From: Ursus arctos
Lineage: Eukaryota > Chordata > Mammalia > Carnivora > Ursidae
Assembly (NCBI RefSeq): GCF_023065955.2
Contig: NC_079873.1
Coordinates: forward strand, 99,486,128 to 99,550,127
Reading direction: 5' to 3'
DNA length: 64,000 nt
Each line of letters opens with the position of its first letter. Positions within the stretch are counted from its first letter, which is position 1. The notes under the pieces are model-generated. The model did no database searches, was not told where the DNA came from, and saw only the letters and a program-made list of their open reading frames with translations. Of this stretch, positions 57,261 through 64,000 are shown piece by piece. The position numbers and the translations under genes were made by a program.

Positions 57261-57457
57261 GGGTGCCTAGGTGGCTCAGATGATTAAGCATCTGCCTTCA
57301 GCTCAGGTCATGACCTCTGGGACCTGAGATGGAGCCCTGCATCGGGCTTCCTGCTCCATGGGGAGTCTGCTTCTCCCTCTCCCTCTGCCTCTCCCCCTGC
57401 TCTTGCTTGCTTGCTCTCTCTCTCTCTCTCATGAAAAAAGGAAATCTTTTAAAAAAA
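57261..57457 (+). mobile_element. Can-SINE
   Basis: Head gggtgcctaggtggctcag, CT-rich part 57370-57430, A-rich tail to 57457. Perfect 16-bp TSD gaaaagttatttttag at 57245-57260 and 57458-57473. Confidence 0.96.
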
Positions 57458-57506
57458 GAAAAGTTATTTTTAGAAATTTCAAAAAAAATTAAAACCAATC
57501 CATTTT

Positions 57507-57667
57507 TGAGGGGGCCTGGGGGGATGGGTGAACTAGGTGATGGAGATTAAGGAGTGCACTTGTGATGAGCACGGGGTGAGTATGGAATTATTGAATCACT
57601 ATATTGTACACATGAAACTAATATAACACTGCATGTTAACTAAGTGGCATTAAAATAAAAACAAAAA
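57507..57667 (+). mobile_element. Short L1 3' end, sense
   Basis: About 160 bp: gatggagattaaggagtgca, gatgagcacggggtgagtat, acatgaaactaatataacac and gcatgttaactaagtggcat, then A-rich. TSD aatccatttt at 57497-57506 and 57668-57677. Confidence 0.88.
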
Positions 57668-57677
57668 AATCCATTTT

Positions 57678-58253
57678 CTTCTGCTGTCCTCACAAAATTA
57701 TGCCTTCCAATTACTAACAGATACATTCTGTGCTTTCCTCTATTGTTATAGACCAGTGCTAAAGCTGTTTTTTAAAAGACCCTTTTAAAATAAAGACATG
57801 GGTAAAAATAGGCACTGTGTTTGTTTAAAAAGCTTGTGCATTATGTTTCAGGGCAATTTGCTGTTATTTTTATCAGCTTAAACACCAGGTATTTTAAAAG
57901 GCTTAATTGTTAAATATGGAAAAAGATGAACGTAAACAAAGGAATGATTTATTAGTCTTTCCATTATAACGAAACAAGCCCTAATTTATGATAAGTTCCT
58001 TTTCATTGTACTTTTCTAATACCTTCTTCTCTCGGAGTTCAAACCCCTATACAAAGATTAGTTCATTTATCTTTATAATGTCCCCTTAAGGAAGGTAGTA
58101 GGGGTATTATCACTATCTCCATGAAAAGATGAACAATGGAAGAAAAGGGATGGTTCATAGATGAAATAATTAAGCTATATAAATTTCCATAGAATCTCTG
58201 TACTATATTACCTCACATACATATGTTGTATTGTTGTTGAGCTTTTTCATGAA
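57678..58253. other. Unassigned AT-rich DNA
   Basis: No recognised repeat or gene. Confidence 0.45.
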
Positions 58254-58270
58254 TAAACATATTGTCTTCT

Positions 58271-58459
58271 TTTTTTTAAGATTTTATTTATTTATTTGAC
58301 AGAGAGAGCCTGCAAGAGAGGGAATACAAGCAGGTGGAGTGGGAGAGGAAAAAGCAGGCTCCTAGCGGAGGAGCCTGACGTGAGGCTCAATCCCAGAACG
58401 CTGGGATCACGCCCTGAGCCAAAGGCAGACACTTAATGACTGTGCCACCCAGGCGCCCC
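58271..58459 (-). mobile_element. Can-SINE
   Basis: T-rich tail at left, head at right (cacccaggcgcccc). Perfect 17-bp TSD taaacatattgtcttct at 58254-58270 and 58460-58476. Confidence 0.97.
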
Positions 58460-58476
58460 TAAACATATTGTCTTCT

Positions 58477-58892
58477 CAGCTAGCACATTAGCTTCTCCAG
58501 TTTATGAAAGCATATTCTGTGCTTTCTCTTTGCTTTGAACTTTTCACAGAGCTCAGTATATAGAGCTGAGCATATGACAGGTAACTAATGTCTATTGATG
58601 AATGTTTATTTGGTAAGGGTGACTGTATTCTGCTTCTTAAATTACTGATATGCAAGTAAGGTAGGCCCAGAACTTCACTGCCACAAATCACCCTAAATGT
58701 CCATCATGGATGAAAACAATAGCCTTCAAGTAAGGCAAAAATAGCCTAAATCCTGTAATGTATAACTTTGCTTCAATATGTATGTTATTAATTGGGGACT
58801 GACTTTAAAGGAGCTCATGAAAATGTCAAAATCATACAGAATATTAGAAGTAGATTGACAGCACTCTAGACTTGAATCCTGTAAGAATTACA
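58477..58892. other. Unassigned DNA
   Basis: No recognised feature. Confidence 0.45.
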
Positions 58893-59047
58893 ATTTCAGT
58901 TATGCAAGATGAATAAGTTCCAGAGATCTAATGTACAGCAATGTGACTATGGTTAATAATATTGTATTGTATATTTGAAATTTCCTAAGAGGATAAATCT
59001 TAAGTGTTCTTACCATAAACACAGACAAAGTAACTATGTGAGGTGAT
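58893..59047 (+). mobile_element. Old L1 3' UTR fragment, sense
   Basis: aagatgaataagttccagag, atctaatgtacagcaatgtg, ttaataatattgtattgtat and taactatgtgaggtgatgga match the L1MA-type 3' UTR. Confidence 0.8.
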
Positions 59048-59059
59048 GGATGAATGCCA

Positions 59060-59245
59060 TATGTTGCTTTTTCTCATTGCTATGCCTTTGTATACTTTGT
59101 TATTTAGGCCTAGAATGCCTTTCCCCTATTGTCTAAGATATTCTCACTCATTCTTCAAAAGCCATTTCAATAATACCTCCTCATCAAAGTCCTCTCTGAG
59201 AGGGAGGAAGGCAGAGACTGTATCTGAGACAGCTATCTGTATGTG
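59060..59245 (+). mobile_element. L2-like fragment, sense (weak)
   Basis: Text such as cctagaatgcctttccccta, attcttcaaaagccatttca and acctcctcatcaaagtcctc follows the L2 3' end order but is short and diverged. Confidence 0.5.
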
Positions 59246-61256
59246 GAGTGAGAATTCATGCATGAGAATGGACATTCAACAATAGTATGCTTCTCAGATT
59301 TAAATAGTGATGGCTTCACCTTTTAAATTTTTTGCTTCTATTTGTGACACAGACTTAAATTTTTATCTCCTTTCACCAGAAAGAAGATAAATTTGTTTGC
59401 AAACAGATAAACTGTAAAAATTTTGTGGCAATCAGACTATGCATTTTGATAAAATTGTCACTCCTTCAGAGCTAAATGAAAATGCTGAGGGGTTTTTCTT
59501 ATGTCTCTTAAGAATCAATTGAGTGCCTTCATTTCTATGATATACCACAAACATTTACATTTCAAACAAATGTATCAGGCAGTTTAAAGTCCATAAAGAG
59601 GGCTGAATTTTTATTTTAAATACTCAGAAGTCTTGTAGCTTTTATATATCTGGTAATATTCATAAACACACTAAAGTATAATTACTACTAAAAATGGCTT
59701 TTTTGTTGTCAAAGGAATACTGTTTCTTGTGCAGATTTATTAAGGTGTATATCAACCTCACACCATAGCAATCAGATAAAGCTGCGTAAGATTGTTTTAA
59801 AGATGCCTTTCTCTTAAATTTAACATATTTTTTTACTAGAAAAGCTGTTTCACCTACTTTATATAAGCTATCAAGATAATTTCAAAGAACATTACCAAAA
59901 TACAAAGAAGTAATGAATCATCATCTAGCAGGCATGAGTATACATGAACTGAATAAAAATATATTTCTACAAAGACTTTCTTTTATACAACAGCATTACA
60001 ATATGCCTCTTTGTGGCACCTATTTCTCATTTATCAATGAAAGCTAGATTCAAAAAATAAAGTTGTATTCTTATTTAACAATCCAGTTATTACTTTTTTA
60101 ATAGACATAATCAAAAATAAGATGTTATGACCTGTGGATATTCTTTTATAATTTCATTTCGCATCCCCTGTAGATACTCATGGTAAATGTCTCTTTCACA
60201 TTTTAATTAGGTACAAATAGAAGAACAGATAGATTGGATTAACCTCTAGTAATGAAAAAAATGTATTTTTAGCAGTAAATCTATTTTCAACTATGAATGA
60301 TGCATTCTGAATGTAGTTAAAAGAAAAGTTTCACTTCATTTCATTTTACATTATTCATTGTAGTTGGATTATGTGGCACAAAATGGTAAATAACACCTGT
60401 ATAAGTTTGAACTTCAAGGTATGTACAATTGAGTATCCTCTCAATAGTAATTAAATAAATAATAATGACAACACTAACATTACAAAAAATGATTAATAAT
60501 CCTGGCAAAGTTAGAACAATGGCTCTTGACTAAAATCATAATAAAATCAGGAAGTGCACTTCATATTTTTCTTAGCAACTTTATTACCCAATATTATCAT
60601 TTCAATAGGTAAATAATTGTCCTTGCTGAAAAAATTAAATTCCAATAATTGCCTTTCAATACAAATGCACTGCATTCATTCAAAAGAAGGCCAGTTTATT
60701 GATGAACTCTTGTTCACCCTGAATTCAAATATAGCCTCATTTCTTAGATTTATTAAACACTACTCTGATGACAAACAAACATTATAAATTGCTACCTATA
60801 TTACAAATTCTGGGAGAAAAATATGCTTTATGTTCATTTTAGCATATAACAAATTGTTTTCCTTGCCAGTACAATTTATTGCTATTTTAAATAACACTTT
60901 GCCTTTATTTTGTTTAACCTTTTCCTAAGTCTATGGTCAAAGTGATATGTCCTAATATTGGCAATTATTGAACAATCCTGTCCTTGTTGTTCAGCCAAAA
61001 TTGGCTGAAAATGATGATTGAGATACAATGACAGAACACTTCTTTCACAGCAAGTCTTCATAACAAAGTATTTTTTGTTCCCCTTTGTCCCTCTTTATTC
61101 TCTATCACTGAAATAAACTGTTATTCTGAATTAGGCAGTCATTTAGTCCTAAATGTGAATTGATGTAAATGTACAGTGAACTATGAGCAAATTAATTAGG
61201 GGTGTATCTGCCTGTATCATCAACCATAATAAAGATTTGTTTAAACTGTAGTTCTT
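59246..61256. other. Repeat-poor AT-rich DNA
   Basis: About 2 kb with no recognised interspersed repeat and no gene. A near-perfect palindrome, tcagccaaaattggctga, lies at 60991-61008 (8-base arms, 2-base centre). Confidence 0.4.
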
Positions 61257-62264
61257 GAAAAGAGAATAGATGGAGGAGGAGTAGGGGGCCCCTTTTTCAG
61301 CTGGTCCCCGGAGGCGAGCTGGATATCTACCAGACCATCCTGAACACCCACGAAATCAGCCTGAGACAAAGGAAGATACATCTGGATCTCTACAAATGAA
61401 CATCTCCAGCATGGAGTATTGAGGTACGAAGCGGGGACCCATGAAGTCATGCACAGATATCGGAAGATAAATGGAAGGGGGAGGGAGCCGCCACACTTGG
61501 GTGCAGGGAAGCGTTAGCCACCTGCACTGGGGAGCGGTCCGGACTCACGGACGGACGGGCACCCGCGAGACAGAAGACTGAGACCTTGAGCCCGGGAACG
61601 CGCGGGCGACCAGCCTGAAAACCTGAGCTCCGGAGCACTCACTGGAACCAGTCTGATACCGGGAGCTCGGATTGCATGCGCGACCAGACTGAAAATCTGC
61701 ACTCCAGAGTGTGCGAACCATACTGAAACAAGGAGCTCTGGAGCACGCCCGGGAATGGGGAGTGGCTGGCAGTGTTTAGAAGCACAAAGGACAGAGATGG
61801 GCCAACCCTGGAAGTGAGGGCTGGGAGAGCAGCTGTGGGGCACACAACCCGGGATGCTACAGGGTTTTTAGCAGCACCAACAGAAACAGAGTTAAAGTCG
61901 CCAAGAGAGCTCAGTGGAGAGCAGACTGTGATCTCTCTGTTCTGAGACAGAGGCTAGGATATGGCCACTACTGATCTGACTCTCAGAAGAGTCACAGTAA
62001 ACAACCAGGGAAAGCCTCCAGAGAACAAAAGCCTGGAAATCCCGGCTCACATTGTGCCCATCGCCATCCCCCCTCGCAGGGGAGAGGGAGACTCTACCCA
62101 AACAGGGTTGTCTGAATATTAGAGTGGCAGGCCCCTCCCCCAGAAGGCAGGCTGAAAAATCAAGAAGCCAATATCCCTAAGGTCCCTATAAAACAAATGC
62201 ACACTGCCTGGGTCCTGGTCAATAATTTGGGCTCTGGGCATCCCCGGAACCTCTCCTCATCAGA
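61257..62264 (+). promoter_or_regulatory. L1 copy F 5' UTR
   Basis: About 1 kb, GC-rich, with the four-unit imperfect ~36-bp tandem array at 61610-61755 that is also found in copy C. Moderately decayed CpGs. Confidence 0.75.
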
Positions 62265-63195
62265 ATGACGAGAAGGAGAAATCCCCCCAAACAAAGAAAA
62301 GATAATGAGTCTGTGACCTCTGCCACAGAACTGATGGATATGGATATAACCAAATTGTCAGAAATGGAGTTCAGAGTAACACTGGTCAAGATGATGTGTA
62401 GGCTTGAAAAAAATATTAACGAAATATTAATGAGAATATTTCTCTAAGGAAGGAAATGAAAGCAAATCTGGCAGAAATTAAAAATGCTATGAATCAATTG
62501 CAGTCTAAACTAGACGCTCTGATGGCGAGGGTAAATGAGGCAGAAGAAGGAATTAGTGAATTGGAGGATGGGATGGTAGAAGAGAAAGTAAAAACAGAAA
62601 TGTGGCTCAAAAAAATCCAATCTCAAGAATGTAGCATACAGGAGATTACTGACTCAATGAAACGTGCCAATGTCAGAATCATCGGCATCCCCAAGGGAGC
62701 GGAGAAAGAGAGAGGCCTAGAAGAGATATTTGAACAAATTGTAGCTGAGAACTTCCCTAATCTGGCAAAGGAAACAAGCATTCATGTCCAAGAGGTCAAT
62801 ACCCGTCCCAAGGTCAATAACAACAGACCTACAGCACGTCACATCATAGTGCAATTCACAAATATTAGATCCAAGGATAGAGTATTGAAAGCGGCCAGGG
62901 GGAAGAAAATCCTTACATTCAGGGGAAAAATATCAGAATAATGTCAGACCTGTCTACAGAGACCTGGCAGGCTAGGAAGGGTTGGCAGGGTATTTTCAAA
63001 GCTCTATCTGAGAAAAACATGCAGCCGAGGATCCTTTATCCAGCAAGGCTGTCATTCAGAATTGATGGAGAGATAAGGGCCTTCCAGGATCGGCAGAAAC
63101 TGAAGGAATTGGTAATCACCAAACAAGCCCTACAGGAGATATTAAAGGGGGGTTCTATAGAGTCAAAAGGCCCCAAGAGTGATACAGAACAGAAA
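62265..63195 (+). pseudogene. L1 copy F ORF1, frameshifted, no in-frame stop before ORF2
   Basis: ATG at 62265 (MTRRRNPPKQRKDNESV). A small deletion near 62430-62445 shifts the frame after RLEKNINEI. 62456-62941 carries the coiled coil and RRM region; the frame shifts again at 62941; then SDLSTETWQARKGWQGIF and RILYPARLSFRIDGE continue to 63231 and run on into ORF2 without a stop. The ORF1 C-terminus is thus joined in frame to ORF2. Confidence 0.9.
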
Positions 63196-63231
63196 TTTAC
63201 AATCTATACAAACAAAGACTTCACAGGCAAC

Positions 63232-64000
63232 ATGAGGTCATTAAAATCATATCTCTCAATAATCACTCTCAATGTGAATGGCCTAAATGCTCCCATAAAA
63301 CACCACAGGGTTGCAGATTGGATAAAAAGACATGACCCATCCATTTGCTGTCTACAAGAGACACTTCTTGAACCTAAAGATACATCCAGACTGAAAGTGA
63401 AGGAATGGAAAACCATTTTTCATGCCAATGGACCTGAAAAGAAAGCTGGGGTAGCAATTCTCATATCAGACAGATTAGATTTTAAACTAAAGACTGTAGT
63501 TAAAGATACAGAAGGGAACTATATTATTCTTAAAGGATGTATCCAACAAGTGGATATGAAAATTATAAATATCTACACCACCAACAGGGCAGCAAGTAGA
63601 TACATAAGCCAACTCTTAACCAGAAGAAAGAGCCATATAGATAATAATACGTTAATAGTAGGGTCCTCAACACTCCACTCTCAGCAATAGACAGATCACC
63701 TAAGCAGAAATTCAACAAAGAAACAAGAGCTTTGAATGATATACTGGACCAGATGGACCTCATAGGTATATACAAAACACTACACCCCCAGAACAACAGA
63801 ATACTCATTCTTTTCGAATGCATATGGAACTTTCTCCAGAATAGACCATATACTGGGTCACAAAACAGGTTTCTACCGATATCAAAAGGCTGAGATTATT
63901 CCCTGCATAGTCTCAGTCCACATCACTTTGAAGCTGGAACTCAATCACAAGGAAAAATTTGGAAGAAACTCAAACATTTGGAAACTAAGAACCATGCTGC
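63232..64000 (+). pseudogene. L1 copy F ORF2, endonuclease, broken and cut by the window edge
   Basis: ATG at 63232. The endonuclease text is TLNVNGLNAPIKHHR, ICCLQETLLEPKD, FHANGPEKKAGVAILISD. A 2-nt loss near 63662 converts the expected VGDLNTPLS to VGSSTLHSQQ and ends the frame at 63690. Later endonuclease text continues in other frames to the window end. Confidence 0.9.

Larger units (their letters stand above)
61257..64000 (+). mobile_element. L1 copy F, 5' half, continues beyond the window
   Basis: Starts at a full-length-type 5' end (about 61257; YY1-like core altered to agatggagga). 5' UTR to 62264, ORF1 from 62265, ORF2 from 63232 and still in the endonuclease at 64000. Divergence and frameshifts resemble copy C, so it is of similar age. 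Confidence 0.95.

Overview
This window is mammalian, and specifically carnivoran, intergenic DNA. I found no host exon or RNA gene. The organism call rests on about fifteen tRNA-derived Can-SINE (SINEC) copies and on LINE-1 (L1) copies with a carnivore-type 3' UTR. The SINE body text (repeated 'acagccagcgagagaggga' style) and the young L1 3' end suggest an arctoid carnivore, most likely a bear or giant panda; the species is inference. Family names come from recognition by eye, not from a database search, and boundaries are usually good to within a few bases where target-site duplications (TSDs) are given and tens of bases elsewhere.

Layout. 1-5.7 kb: full-length-type L1 on the minus strand (copy A) with a SINE inside and a deletion in the endonuclease. 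5.9-6.4 kb: a SINE joined to an L1 3' end inside one TSD pair. 6.7-14.05 kb: old L1, L2, MIR, an LTR and an MLT1 LTR, with a 5'-inverted L1 at 10.1-10.7 kb. 14.05-20.03 kb: the best preserved L1 (copy B, minus), with ORF2 open except for one stop, a CpG-rich 5' UTR containing tandem repeats, and a lost 3' end. 20.1-24.8 kb: older L1 on both strands, one holding a nested 5'-inverted L1. 24.8-29.0 kb: L1 copy C (plus) lacking its reverse transcriptase domain. 29-38.6 kb: mixed unique DNA, SINEs, an isolated L1 5' UTR (33.2-34.3 kb), and a 5'-inverted L1 with a non-L1 3' tail (35.3-36.0 kb). 38.65-42.4 kb: older L1 copy D. 42.4-51.1 kb: a decayed endogenous retrovirus read on the minus strand, interrupted by L1 copy E, SINEs, a MaLR element and a 57-bp L1 insertion. 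51.2-61.2 kb: the least repeat-dense part, AT-rich. 61.26-64 kb: the 5' half of a further L1 (copy F), running off the window.

No undescribed gene system is visible. What is unusual is the range of L1 insertion outcomes in one place: twin-priming inversions, very short insertions, a SINE-L1 chimera, domain deletions and an alternative 3' end. L1 supplied the enzymes for all these insertions and probably for the SINE insertions too. None of the L1 copies seen here is intact.
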